The notes under the pieces were generated by a model. It was not told the origin of the DNA. It saw only the letters and a list, made by a program, of their open reading frames with translations, and ran no database searches. Both the position numbers and the translations under genes were made by a program. From Croceibacterium segetis (GTDB taxonomy: Bacteria; Pseudomonadota; Alphaproteobacteria; Sphingomonadales; Sphingomonadaceae), in contig NZ_JAANOZ010000010.1 in NCBI RefSeq assembly GCF_011320115.1, positions 39,562-103,561 of the forward strand: a DNA stretch of 64,000 nucleotides. Direction: 5' to 3'. Position 1 is the first letter of the stretch; every line of letters begins with the position of its first letter. Below, piece after piece: positions 32,793 through 41,191 of this stretch.

Positions 32793-33572
32793 ATGCTCAT
32801 CAGACTTGCCGCCCATTGCCGCCGACCGCTCTATGCCGTGGGGCTGGCGTTAGCCGCCACCGCCGGCCCGGCGCCACTTGCCGCGCAGGAGATCCAAGCG
32901 ATCGATCCTAACAAGGCGATCGATTCCGACCTGGCTCCTCCGCCCCCGGCTGATGGCTACCAGGATCCCGGACAGACGGCACCGCAGGCCCCACCGTCGG
33001 AAGCGACGCCGCCCGAGCCGGGCTTCGGCGAGGCCGCTCCGGCCACGTCCTCCGCGCCGTTGCAAGCCGCGACCACCACCGATCCGAGCGAGACCTACAA
33101 GGAAGACGACCTCATCGGCGCGGCCGAAGGCGTGTTCGGCAAGGGCGCCGAGGGCGTCGCCAAGATGATCCAGGGCATCCTCAAGAAGCAGGGGCAGCCC
33201 AACGGTTACATCGTCGGTCGCGAAGCGGGCGGGGCAATCGCCGTCGGGCTGCGCTACGGTTCGGGCACACTGTACCACAAGGTCGAGGGGCAGATGCCGG
33301 TCTACTGGACCGGCCCCTCCATCGGTTTCGACCTCGGCGCCAACGCCGGCAGCACCTTCGTGTTGGTCTACAACCTCTACGACACCGACCAGCTTTACGA
33401 GCGCTACCCGGCGGGCGAGGGCGACGCCTACGTCGTCGGCGGCCTGACCGCCAGTTACATGCGCAAGGGCAACGTAGTGCTGATCCCGATCCGGGTCGGT
33501 GCCGGGCTGCGGCTAGGGGCCAACGTCGGCTACATGAAGTTCTCGAAGAAGCAGCGCTGGCTACCGTTCTGA
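32793..33572 (+). CDS. DUF1134/EipA-like periplasmic envelope protein
   Basis: A 259-residue protein with a signal peptide (cut near LAAQEI, residue ~31), a proline/alanine-rich low-complexity linker (about residues 48-95) and a folded C-terminal domain with YIVGREAGGAIAVGLRYGSGTLYHK, WTGPSIGFDLGANAGSTFVLVY and a closing GANVGYMKFSKKQRWLPF. This matches the DUF1134 family, whose Brucella member EipA supports envelope integrity. It is monocistronic in appearance and converges on the SGNH hydrolase with a 12 bp overlap. Periplasmic, core function. Confidence 0.88.
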   Translation: MLIRLAAHCRRPLYAVGLALAATAGPAPLAAQEIQAIDPNKAIDSDLAPPPPADGYQDPGQTAPQAPPSEATPPEPGFGEAAPATSSAPLQAATTTDPSETYKEDDLIGAAEGVFGKGAEGVAKMIQGILKKQGQPNGYIVGREAGGAIAVGLRYGSGTLYHKVEGQMPVYWTGPSIGFDLGANAGSTFVLVYNLYDTDQLYERYPAGEGDAYVVGGLTASYMRKGNVVLIPIRVGAGLRLGANVGYMKFSKKQRWLPF

Positions 33573-34235
33573 AGGCGGTCTGGGCCACACCGGCGCCAGC
33601 AGTTCGTTCCATTTGGCGTAACCGGCTGCATTGAGGTGCAGTCCGTCGAAGCTCAGCGCGTGGGGCATCTCGCCGTCCGGGGTGGCGATAGCGCCGTAAA
33701 GATCGATCAGGCGCGCGTTGTTGGCTTGGGCGATACGCGCGATTTCGCGGTTGAGCGGGACGATCCGGGATTTTTCTTCCGCGCTGCAATTCGGATGGCT
33801 GCAGGGCGGCACGGTCACCAGGACCAGGCGCGCGACCGGGGCCAGCTTGGCGACGACCTTGCGATACTCGGCGGCGATTTCCGGCACCGTCCACCCACGG
33901 TCGATGTCATTCGCCCCGACCAGGAGGACGATGACCTTGGGATGCCTGACGAGTAGCTCGTCCAGGCGGTTGTACACATCGGTAGTGGTGTTCGCGGCGC
34001 GACCGCGATTGAGGACGACCAGCTCTGGGTGGTCGGCTTTCCAGCAATGGCCCTCGACAAGAGAGTCGCCGAGCATGATCACGTCGGCGGGGCCAGGCCG
34101 TTCAATGGGGCAGGAGTCCTCATCGGGGACGATCGGCCAACCGTAGAAGTGGCGCGCGACAAGGGCGCCGACAGCCCCGAGAAGCATTGCGCCGATGAGC
34201 ATCGCCGTGACGTGCTTGGGAAGCGGGCGGAGCAT
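33561..34235 (-). CDS. SGNH/GDSL-family hydrolase, membrane-anchored
   Basis: A 224-residue protein with a single N-terminal hydrophobic segment (residues 10-28), then SGNH hydrolase blocks: S58 in IMLGDSLVEGH, the block-II-like Gly in NRGRAANTT, N109 in VGANDID, and D197/H200 in FDGLHLN. The family includes lysophospholipases, acyl-hydrolases and carbohydrate esterases. The membrane anchor suggests the periplasmic face. The specific substrate is unknown. Confidence 0.9.
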   Translation of the reverse strand: MLRPLPKHVTAMLIGAMLLGAVGALVARHFYGWPIVPDEDSCPIERPGPADVIMLGDSLVEGHCWKADHPELVVLNRGRAANTTTDVYNRLDELLVRHPKVIVLLVGANDIDRGWTVPEIAAEYRKVVAKLAPVARLVLVTVPPCSHPNCSAEEKSRIVPLNREIARIAQANNARLIDLYGAIATPDGEMPHALSFDGLHLNAAGYAKWNELLAPVWPRPPSER

Positions 34236-34373
34236 GGAGAGCGGGAAATCCTCGATAGGGGCGACCCCCGAGTTCGTCCTAGCCGGTCGGCGCGTTAGGG
34301 GTACGTGAATTTACCTGGTTAGCGTGCCGTTTTTCTTGTTGCAGCGCAGCGGAGCGGGCGGCAAAGCGCGCGC

Positions 34374-35558
34374 ATGCTCGACAGACTCGACCAACAACCG
34401 CCCGACGCGCTGCTCGCGCTGATCAAGCTGCACGACGCCGACCCTCGCGGCGACAAGATCGACCTCGGCGTAGGCGTCTACCGCACCGGCCAGGGCGCGA
34501 CCCCTGTGTTCGGCGCGATCAAGGCCGCCGAGCAGAAGCTGGTCGATGAACAGGACACCAAGGCCTACCTCGGGCCCGAAGGCGACATGGGCTTCGTCCA
34601 TGCGCTGATGCCATACGTCTTCGGCAGCGACCCGACCCGCGGCGGGCGGATCGAAGGGATGCAGACACCCGGCGGCACCGGCGCGGTGCGCCTCGCGCTG
34701 GCGCTGGTCAAGCGTGCCGGCGTGACGCGCGTGCTGATGGGCACGCCGAGCTGGCCGAACCACGCGCAGATCGTGCGCGACCTCGAGCTCGAGCTGGTTA
34801 CCTTCGCCCATGCGACGGACGAGGGTGCGGCAAACCTGGATGCGCTCAAGGACGCGCTGGCGGATGCGCGCGACGGCGACGTGGTCCTGCTCCACGGCTG
34901 CTGTCACAATCCTACCGGCATCGACTACACGCCTGCGCAGTGGGACGAAATCGCCGCGCTGCTGGCGGAGAACCCGGTGCTGCCGGTGATCGACCTTGCC
35001 TACCAGGGCCTCGGCCAGGGAATGGACGAGGATGCCTACGGCGCGCGCGCTGTGGTCGATGCGGTCCCCGAGGCGCTGATCGCCTACAGCTGCGACAAGA
35101 ACTTCGGCCTCTACCGCGACCGCGTCGGCGCGTTCTACACGCTGGCGAAGGACGCGGGGGACATTGACCGCATCCTTTCCAACGGCCACGCACTCGCCCG
35201 CGCCGCCTGGTCGATGCCGCCCGATCACGGCGCCGCCGCGGTACGCCTGATCCTCAGCGATCCCAAGCTGACGACGAACTGGCTCGACGAGCTCGAGCAG
35301 ATGCGCACGCGCATCCGCCAGGTCCGCGCCCGGCTGGCCGAGGCGGGCCGGATCGGCAGCATCGACCTGGCGCCGCTCGGCAAGCAGAACGGGATGTTCG
35401 CCACGCTGCCGCTTGGCAAGGCGCAGATCGAAGCGCTGCGCGACGAGCACGGTATCTACATGGCCGGCTCGGGGCGCATCAACGTCGCCGGGCTGACGAC
35501 GGACAATATCGGCAAGTTCACCGCGGCGCTCGCCGCGGTCGCTGCAGAAACCGTCTGA
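34374..35558 (+). CDS. tyrB: Aromatic amino acid/aspartate aminotransferase (class I)
   Basis: A 394-residue PLP enzyme of the AspC/TyrB group. K242 in SCDKNFGLYRDRVG is the Schiff-base lysine; TPGGTGAVRLAL binds the phosphate side, HGCCHNPTGIDYT and PVIDLAYQGLGQG hold the cofactor Asn and Asp/Tyr, and the late SGRINVAGL carries the carboxylate-binding Arg. It converts aromatic or acidic amino acids and 2-oxo acids. It is followed after one base by a GNAT gene. The aspartate versus aromatic preference cannot be decided, so the symbol is tentative. Confidence 0.9.
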   Translation: MLDRLDQQPPDALLALIKLHDADPRGDKIDLGVGVYRTGQGATPVFGAIKAAEQKLVDEQDTKAYLGPEGDMGFVHALMPYVFGSDPTRGGRIEGMQTPGGTGAVRLALALVKRAGVTRVLMGTPSWPNHAQIVRDLELELVTFAHATDEGAANLDALKDALADARDGDVVLLHGCCHNPTGIDYTPAQWDEIAALLAENPVLPVIDLAYQGLGQGMDEDAYGARAVVDAVPEALIAYSCDKNFGLYRDRVGAFYTLAKDAGDIDRILSNGHALARAAWSMPPDHGAAAVRLILSDPKLTTNWLDELEQMRTRIRQVRARLAEAGRIGSIDLAPLGKQNGMFATLPLGKAQIEALRDEHGIYMAGSGRINVAGLTTDNIGKFTAALAAVAAETV

Positions 35559-35559
35559 C

Positions 35560-36099
35560 ATGGACCGGCAGCCGGTCCTCGAAGGGGAGCGGCTGCTGCT
35601 GAGGCCGCTCAAGCCCGACGATTGGGGCGCGCTTTACGCGGTCGCCTCCGATCTTGACGTTTGGGCCCTGCACCCGGCGCACGACCGCTGGCAGGTATCG
35701 GTGTTCCGGGCGTTCTTCGAGGATGCGCTGGCCAACGAAGGCGCGCTGGCCGTGGTTGAGAAGTTGACGGGCGAGATCGTCGGTTCTTCGCGCTTTCAGG
35801 GCTACGACCCGGCGGACGGCGGTTCCGTCGAGATCGGGTGGACCTTCCTCGCGCGGCGCATGTGGGGCCGCGGCTACAACGCCGAGATGAAGCGGCTGAT
35901 GCTTGCGCACGCGCTGCAAGATGTCGAGCGGGTGCTGTTCCGAGTCGGCGAGAACAACGTTGTTTCGCGCGCGGCGATGAAGAACATCGGCGGTCGGCTG
36001 ACGGACCGCACCGAAATGAAGGAGATGGCCGGCGAGACGGTCGTGCACGTGATCTACGAGATCGACCGCGCCGGGTTCACCAGCGGGCCTTTGGCCTAG
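35560..36099 (+). CDS. GNAT-family N-acetyltransferase (RimJ/RimL-like)
   Basis: A 179-residue acetyltransferase: an opening GERLLLRPLKPDDWGALYAVASD, a mid-protein IGWTFLARRMWGRGYNAEMKRLM with the acetyl-CoA pyrophosphate loop RGYNAE, and VLFRVGENNVVSRAAMKNIGGRL. This is the Acetyltransf_3 group related to ribosomal-protein acetyltransferases. It starts one base after the aminotransferase stop, so it is in the same transcript. The substrate is unknown. Its stop shares CTAG with ribE. Confidence 0.9.
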   Translation: MDRQPVLEGERLLLRPLKPDDWGALYAVASDLDVWALHPAHDRWQVSVFRAFFEDALANEGALAVVEKLTGEIVGSSRFQGYDPADGGSVEIGWTFLARRMWGRGYNAEMKRLMLAHALQDVERVLFRVGENNVVSRAAMKNIGGRLTDRTEMKEMAGETVVHVIYEIDRAGFTSGPLA

Positions 36100-36713
36100 G
36101 CGCGCAGGCTTTCAAGCCGCTGGAGATAGCGCGCGACGGTATCGATCTCGAGGTTGACCTCGTCGCCTTGTTTCAGCTCGCCGAGCGTGGTGACCTCGGA
36201 CGTGTGCGGGATGACGTTGAGCCCAAAGCGCACCGCGCCGCCCGTTTGGTCGGTGACCTCGTTGACCGTCAGCGAGACGCCGTCGACCGCGATCGAGCCC
36301 TTGGGCGCGATGAACGGCGCGAGCTGCTTGGGCGCTTCGATGATCAACCGGATCGAATCCCCTTCGGTCGCCCGACCCACGACCGTCCCGACTGCATCGA
36401 CGTGGCCCGAGACAATATGTCCGCCAAGCTCGTCGCCGAGCTTGAGCGAAGGTTCGAGGTTGAGCCGGGCGCCCTCGGACCACATGTTCTTCACCGTGCG
36501 CGATCGAGTTTCCGCGGAGACATCGACCGCGAACCAGGCGTCGCCCAAAGTTCCGCCGCGCTCGACGACCGTCAGGCACACGCCCGCGCAGGCGATCGAG
36601 GCGCCGAGGGCGATCTTCCCGGGATCGAACGGGCAGGCGATCCTCAGGCGCAAGTCGCCGCGTTCCTCGCAGCTCGCGATCGTGCCGACGGCGGTGACGA
36701 TGCCGGTGAACAT
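36096..36713 (-). CDS. ribE: Riboflavin synthase, alpha subunit
   Basis: A 205-residue protein opening with MFTGIVTAVGTI, the invariant riboflavin synthase start, and consisting of two lumazine-binding repeats (about 1-90 and 98-190; the second begins GGHIVSGHVDAVGTV). It dismutates two 6,7-dimethyl-8-ribityllumazine molecules to riboflavin. It directly follows ribD without a gap, giving a ribDE unit. Riboflavin supply suits the many flavoenzymes in the flanks. Confidence 0.96.
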   Translation of the reverse strand: MFTGIVTAVGTIASCEERGDLRLRIACPFDPGKIALGASIACAGVCLTVVERGGTLGDAWFAVDVSAETRSRTVKNMWSEGARLNLEPSLKLGDELGGHIVSGHVDAVGTVVGRATEGDSIRLIIEAPKQLAPFIAPKGSIAVDGVSLTVNEVTDQTGGAVRFGLNVIPHTSEVTTLGELKQGDEVNLEIDTVARYLQRLESLRA

Positions 36714-37682
36714 CTAAGCTCCTTGTGCTTCAGCCGGCGTGTAGACTTCGACGGTGTCGCTGCCAAGCGCGCGGCGGTCGGCGAGGCGCCAGCCGGCCGG
36801 TACGCCCGCCGGGCCGGGATTGCGGAAGGCGGCGATCCCGTCGCCGAATTCCACCGGCGCCCGGTAGATCAGCAAGCGGTCGACTAGAGAGGCGGACAGA
36901 AACGCTTCGGACACTTCCGCGCCGCCTTCAACCATCAGGTACTGCGCATCGATCCCGGCGATCTCGGGCGGATCGGACAGCGCCGTCCAGCCCTCCGGCG
37001 GAGCGCCCCTGGTCAGCACGAACCGGCGCGGGCTGCGCTCCTCGAGTCCCGGCAAACGCACATCGAGCCGCGGGGCGTCGGCTCGCAAGGTGCCGCCGCC
37101 GACGAGGATCGCGTCGCTCCGGGCGCGCTCGCGATGGGCGTGCGCACGCGCCGCCTCGCCGGTGATCCATCGACTGCTGCCGTCCTTTCGGGCGATGAAG
37201 CCGTCGGCGGTGAGCGCCAGCTTGAGCGTGACGAAGGGGCGGTCCTGGCGCTTCCGCATTAGGTAGCCCGCCAAGCTGTCGCTGCAGACGCCGCTGTCGG
37301 CCAAGGTGACATCGACCCCCGCGGCCGCGAGCCGCGCGAAACCTTCGCCGGCGGTGCGTGGATCGGGGTCTTGCACTCCGATCACGGCCCTGCCGATGCC
37401 CGCTTCGGCCAGAAGATCGGCACAGGCCGGGCCGCGCTCGCTCTGATGAGCACAGGGTTCCAACGTGACGTAAAGCGTCGCTCCGCGTGCGGCCTCGCCG
37501 GCCTGGTCGATCGCCTGCGCCTCGGCATGCGGGCGGCCTCCGGTGCCGGTCCAGCCGCGCCCGACGACGACGCCGTCCTTCACGAGGATGGCGCCGACGG
37601 CAGGGTTGGGGCGGCTCAGGGGACGGGCGCGTTCGGCTAGGCAGGCGGCAGCCGCCAGCCAGCGCGCGTCCGGATCGATCAC
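36714..37682 (-). CDS. ribD: Bifunctional riboflavin deaminase/reductase
   Basis: A 322-residue two-domain enzyme. The N-terminal zinc deaminase domain has HAEAQAID (H52, E54) and PCAHQSERGPAC (C77, C87). The C-terminal reductase domain begins near residue 144 with RPFVTLKLALTADGFIA and includes SRWITGEAARAHAHRERARSDAILVGGGT. It performs the second and third steps of riboflavin synthesis. Its start overlaps the end of the membrane protein gene upstream by four bases, and ribE follows at once. Confidence 0.96.
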   Translation of the reverse strand: MIDPDARWLAAAACLAERARPLSRPNPAVGAILVKDGVVVGRGWTGTGGRPHAEAQAIDQAGEAARGATLYVTLEPCAHQSERGPACADLLAEAGIGRAVIGVQDPDPRTAGEGFARLAAAGVDVTLADSGVCSDSLAGYLMRKRQDRPFVTLKLALTADGFIARKDGSSRWITGEAARAHAHRERARSDAILVGGGTLRADAPRLDVRLPGLEERSPRRFVLTRGAPPEGWTALSDPPEIAGIDAQYLMVEGGAEVSEAFLSASLVDRLLIYRAPVEFGDGIAAFRNPGPAGVPAGWRLADRRALGSDTVEVYTPAEAQGA

Positions 37683-38128
37683 TTGGCGGGCGTTCCCGCA
37701 GGTTGCGGCGTGGTTGGTTTGGCGGCGCTCGGCTTGGCTTGCGCGGCGTCCCTTGCACCGTACTCGCGCGCCAGCTGGTCCGGGTCCATGCCGCTGGCCT
37801 TGGCTAGCTTGCGGTAGAATTCCTTGCGGAACTCCTCGCGCTGCTTGGCGAGCGCGGCGTCGGCTTCCTTGCGCTTCTGGTTTTCGAGGTTCGAGGCGGC
37901 GATTTCCTTGTCGCTGCGCCCTTCGGACCAGGAGCTGATCCAGATCACCTTGGCCTTTTCTGGCGGCGCGCGCTCGGTCTTGGGGGCGAACAGCACCATC
38001 ATCGTGAAAGTCAGCGCCACCGACAGCCCGAGGATCTGCCAGCGATAGGGCGTCGGCTGCTTCCAGTGGTCGACGAAGCTGCCGAGGCCATCCACCGGCG
38101 AGACATTTCCGAGATTGAACATGCGCAT
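37679..38128 (-). CDS. Single-pass membrane protein of unknown function
   Basis: A protein of about 149 residues with one transmembrane helix (WQILGLSVALTFTMMVLF) near residues 30-48, then a charged, probably coiled-coil region rich in Lys, Glu and Gln, and an Ala/Pro-rich tail ending QPAGTPAK. ATG 38128 is chosen because it begins directly at the conserved-looking MRMFNLGNVSPVDGL; a GTG at 38164 would add twelve residues. It overlaps ribD by four bases. I do not recognise a function; it is likely an inner-membrane protein with a periplasmic coiled coil. Confidence 0.72.
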   Translation of the reverse strand: MRMFNLGNVSPVDGLGSFVDHWKQPTPYRWQILGLSVALTFTMMVLFAPKTERAPPEKAKVIWISSWSEGRSDKEIAASNLENQKRKEADAALAKQREEFRKEFYRKLAKASGMDPDQLAREYGARDAAQAKPSAAKPTTPQPAGTPAK

Positions 38129-38182
38129 GGCGCCAAGATACGCTTCAAGCCCTCGTCGCGCCACCCTTAGGTCATACCCAGG

Positions 38183-38695
38183 CTAGTAATATTCGACGCG
38201 GATCGGGATGCGGCCGCGGAAATCCCCGCCTTGCGCATTCTTGCTGCTGATCGTGGCCCCGAAGTTGAATTGCAGCTGCCCGTTGGCGTCGAGCATGGCG
38301 ACGCCCGGCAGGTCGGTGCGGAAGTCGCTCAGCTCCGCTTCGCCGCCCGCCGGGCTGCGCAGCAACACCGAGCGCGGCAGGTCGATCCGCACCGGTTTGA
38401 GCGGCTGGCCGGTGATCGTAGCCTTGCCCTGGAAGGCGAGCCCGCCCAGATCGACCATGTTCGGCCCGACCTGCTTGGCGCCGGTCTGCGGATCGATCAC
38501 CGCGTTGCCGTCTTGGCGCCCGGTGAGCCCCAGCCGCCCAACCTGAAGAGCGCTCTCAATGGTGATCGACAACGGGCGCTCGCCATGGGGCGCCGGCGCG
38601 GCAACTGGATCGGCGCAGCCGTCATCGGCCGACCCGAAAGCGGGAACCGGGACCGCGATCAGCGCGGCCGCAAGAGCGAGGCCAAGGCGCGCCAT
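38183..38695 (-). CDS. DUF4402-family secreted protein
   Basis: A 170-residue protein with a signal peptide (residues 1-21, ALIAVPVPAFG) and a beta-rich domain: FQGKATITGQPLKPVRIDLP, then ANGQLQFNFGATISSKNAQGGDFRG and a terminal IPIRVEYY. These blocks and the closing aromatic strand match DUF4402 proteins, small surface or periplasmic beta-sandwich proteins common in sphingomonads. The role is unknown; a relation to fimbria-like or surface proteins is only suggested. Confidence 0.82.
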   Translation of the reverse strand: MARLGLALAAALIAVPVPAFGSADDGCADPVAAPAPHGERPLSITIESALQVGRLGLTGRQDGNAVIDPQTGAKQVGPNMVDLGGLAFQGKATITGQPLKPVRIDLPRSVLLRSPAGGEAELSDFRTDLPGVAMLDANGQLQFNFGATISSKNAQGGDFRGRIPIRVEYY

Positions 38696-38738
38696 GGCGC
38701 CGGTGTGACACGAGAATGGTTAATCGGTGGTTAGGCGC

Positions 38739-39461
38739 TCAGCCGAAAGCGGCGTAGAGCGACCGCCCGTGCGTCTTCAGCCAGGCGTCGGCCTCGCGAA
38801 TGTCGCCGTCGAACAGCGCGCGCAGCAAGGCGTGAAAGGCCGGCGAATGGTCGAAATGGGTAAGGTGCGCGACCTCGTGCGCGACGACCGAACGGCGCAC
38901 CGCATCGGGCGCCTGCACCAGCCGCCAGTTGATGCGGATCGCCTTGCGGTCGGAGCAACTGCCCCAGCGCCGCTGCGCGCGCGACAGCTTGAGCGGCGGC
39001 GCGGCGTGGCTCGCGCGCTCGCAATAGAACGCGAGATCCGCTTCGAGCAGCCGCTGGGCCTCGCCTTCGAGCCAGCGCTGGAGGCGGACCGCGAGGTTTT
39101 CGGCCGGCCCACCGATCCGCAAGGCCTCCCCCTCGAGGCGGGGCTTGCGCGGATGCGCGAGGTGCCAGTCGATCGCCAGTTCGCCGCCCCGATAACGGAG
39201 GGCCCCGCCCGGCTGTGGCGCAACGACCTGCGGGACCGCCGCGAGCTGGCGCTCGATCCATTCGATCCGGGCGCGGGCGAAGACCAGCGCGTCTTCAGTG
39301 CGGCCCCAGCGCGGCAAGGTGATGCGCACCTCGCTGCCGTCAGGCGCCAGCCGCATCACGAGTCGCCGGGCGCGCGCGTGGCGGCGGATCGCCAGCGGCA
39401 GCTCGCGTTCGCCGATGCGGATCGCCAGCTCTTCGGGCGTGCGCCGCAGCCAGTCGATCAC
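38739..39461 (-). CDS. YgjP-like (DUF45) zinc metallopeptidase domain protein
   Basis: A 240-residue protein with the motif H195-E-V-A-H199 and a downstream H205 in FDHSPAFH, the zinc site of YgjP/SprT-like (DUF45) proteins. RWGSCSDRKAIRINWRLV upstream is the family marker. The N-terminal half binds no obvious ligand (RRHARARRLVMRL). GTG 39461 overlaps the stop of the YcgN-like gene (GTGA), so the two are translationally coupled. Probable cytoplasmic peptidase with unknown substrate. Confidence 0.9.
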   Translation of the reverse strand: MIDWLRRTPEELAIRIGERELPLAIRRHARARRLVMRLAPDGSEVRITLPRWGRTEDALVFARARIEWIERQLAAVPQVVAPQPGGALRYRGGELAIDWHLAHPRKPRLEGEALRIGGPAENLAVRLQRWLEGEAQRLLEADLAFYCERASHAAPPLKLSRAQRRWGSCSDRKAIRINWRLVQAPDAVRRSVVAHEVAHLTHFDHSPAFHALLRALFDGDIREADAWLKTHGRSLYAAFG

Positions 39462-39901
39462 GGCGTGTCCCACTCGACGATATGATGCTCGAGCGGGCCG
39501 GCATCGGTTTCGCTCACGACCTTGCCGGCGACGCACTTGCCGGCCCGGCGCATCGCCTCGGGACCGCCGTTGAGGAGCGGATGCCATTCAGGCAATGGCC
39601 TGTCTTCGGCGCGGCGGCGATAGGCACACGTCTCCGGTAGCCACGGAACCGTGTTGACCAGCTTGAGCGTCAGCCGCAGGCAGTCGGGCACGAAACCCTT
39701 GCGATGCTTGTAGTCGCGGCAACGCGCGGTCTCGGTGTCGAGCAGCTTGCAGGCGACATTGGTGTGGGCGATCTCGCCGGTGTCCTCGTCCTCGAGCTTG
39801 TGCAGGCAGCAGCGCCCGCAGCCGTCGCAAAGCGCCTCCCATTCGGCGCGGTCGAGCGCCGCCAGCGGCAGCTCCCAGAAGCGGTCTCTCAACTCACCCA
39901 T
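39458..39901 (-). CDS. YcgN/UPF0260 Fe-S-binding-like cysteine-rich protein
   Basis: A 147-residue protein with CDGCGRCCLHK near residues 25-35 and further Cys at TNVACKLL, ARCRDYK, PDCLRLT and ETCAY. The length and motifs match the YcgN (UPF0260) group of the YkgJ/CxxCxxCC family, thought to bind zinc or an iron-sulfur cluster. ATG 39901 lies inside the end of the SCO1 gene (13 bp overlap). The function is unknown. Confidence 0.9.
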   Translation of the reverse strand: MGELRDRFWELPLAALDRAEWEALCDGCGRCCLHKLEDEDTGEIAHTNVACKLLDTETARCRDYKHRKGFVPDCLRLTLKLVNTVPWLPETCAYRRRAEDRPLPEWHPLLNGGPEAMRRAGKCVAGKVVSETDAGPLEHHIVEWDTP

Positions 39902-40494
39902 CTTTCGAGGCTCGCGGTCACCGCCTTGGAGCCCTCGTCGATCGGCACCAGCGCGATCGGCTCGCCCTTGCGGCCCATCAGGTAGGCCTGCGTGCTGTGG
40001 TTGACGAGGTAGCCGCCTTCCGAATTCGGCTTGCCCTTCTCGTAATAGATTGCGAATTCCCTGGCCGCCTGGGCGACCTGATCGGGCGAGCCGGTCAGGC
40101 CGAGCAGGTCGTCCGAAAAGGCGTGGGTGAACTCGCCGACCACCTTGGGCGTGTCGCGCTCGGGATCGACCGAGATGAACATCGGCACGACCTGCACGGC
40201 GAGATCGGGGTGCTCCTGCTTGTAGGCGGCAAAGCCCTTCATCAGCAGGGTCATGTCGTTGGGGCAGACGTCGGGGCAATAAGTGTAGCCGAAATAGACG
40301 ATCCGGTACTTGCCGTCGAAATCGCTCCATCGGACGGTTTTGCCGCTGCTGTCGACGAGCGTGAACGGGCCGCCGATTGCCGCGCCGGCGAGAGGAGCGT
40401 CGGCCGCGGCCGTATCGGCAGCGGGCGAGCAGGCGACCAGGATCAAAGGAAAGGCAAGCGCAAGCAAGGCACGGGGCATGACAGCCCGGTTCAT
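39889..40494 (-). CDS. SCO1/SenC copper chaperone lipoprotein
   Basis: A 201-residue protein with a lipoprotein signal peptide (LILVAC, lipid Cys at C22) and a thioredoxin-like fold. The copper ligands C73 and C77 (YTYCPDVCPND) and H166 (VNHSTQAY) are present. It delivers copper to the CuA site of cytochrome c oxidase or maintains its thiols in the periplasm. It is first of a leftward three-gene string with the YcgN- and YgjP-like genes. Confidence 0.94.
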   Translation of the reverse strand: MNRAVMPRALLALAFPLILVACSPAADTAAADAPLAGAAIGGPFTLVDSSGKTVRWSDFDGKYRIVYFGYTYCPDVCPNDMTLLMKGFAAYKQEHPDLAVQVVPMFISVDPERDTPKVVGEFTHAFSDDLLGLTGSPDQVAQAAREFAIYYEKGKPNSEGGYLVNHSTQAYLMGRKGEPIALVPIDEGSKAVTASLERWVS

Positions 40495-40573
40495 GCTCTG
40501 CTAACGGAGCCACCGCAAGGGTCGAGTCCGTCTTGGGCGCGGACTGTCCGCAGGAGTTATCAGGGAGATCGAC

Positions 40574-41188
40574 GTGGCGTTGGGGCATCGCATCAAGCTG
40601 GCATTGGCGGCGATAGCTGCGACGGCGCTGCTGACGGCCGCGCCGGTGACCGCGCAACACTATTCGGACGGCTTCAAGTTCCTGCAGGCGGTCGACAAGG
40701 GCGATATCGAGACGGTCAAGGACCTGATCAACAAGAACTCGACGGTGATCGACGCGCGCGACGTAAGCGACGGCCACACGGCGCTGCACACCGCCACCAA
40801 GCGTCGCGATTCGGTCTGGCTGCGCTACCTGCTCACCCTCGACGCCAATCCCAACCTGCCCGACAAACAAGGGGTCACCCCGCTTATGCTGGCGAGCCAG
40901 CTCGGATATGTCGAAGGAATTGCGATCCTCGCCTCGAAGGGCGCCAAGGTCGACATCGCCAACGACGCCGGCGAAACGCCGCTGATTCTCGCGGTGCATC
41001 GCAGGGACATTCCGATGCTGCGTATCCTGCTGGCGGGCGGGGCCGACCCCACCCGCACCGACAACTCCGGCCGCTCGGCGCGCGACTATGCCAAGCTCGA
41101 AGGCGTCGGCCAGGCGCTCGAGGAGTTCGACAAGTCCGCCAAGTCCAAGACCAAGAAGTCTGGCCAGACCTACGGGCCGAGCTTCTGA
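40574..41188 (+). CDS. Periplasmic ankyrin-repeat protein
   Basis: A 204-residue protein with a signal peptide (residues 1-27, TALLTAAPVTAQ) and about four ankyrin repeats (roughly 31-175), seen as DGHTALHTATKRRDSVWLRYLL, QGVTPLMLASQLGYVEGIAIL and AGETPLILAVHRRDIPMLRILL. The tail is Lys/Ser-rich. GTG 40574 has GGGAGA before it. Periplasmic ankyrin proteins act as protein-binding scaffolds; the partner is unknown. COQ9 follows after three bases. Confidence 0.9.
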   Translation: MALGHRIKLALAAIAATALLTAAPVTAQHYSDGFKFLQAVDKGDIETVKDLINKNSTVIDARDVSDGHTALHTATKRRDSVWLRYLLTLDANPNLPDKQGVTPLMLASQLGYVEGIAILASKGAKVDIANDAGETPLILAVHRRDIPMLRILLAGGADPTRTDNSGRSARDYAKLEGVGQALEEFDKSAKSKTKKSGQTYGPSF

Positions 41189-41191
41189 GCC

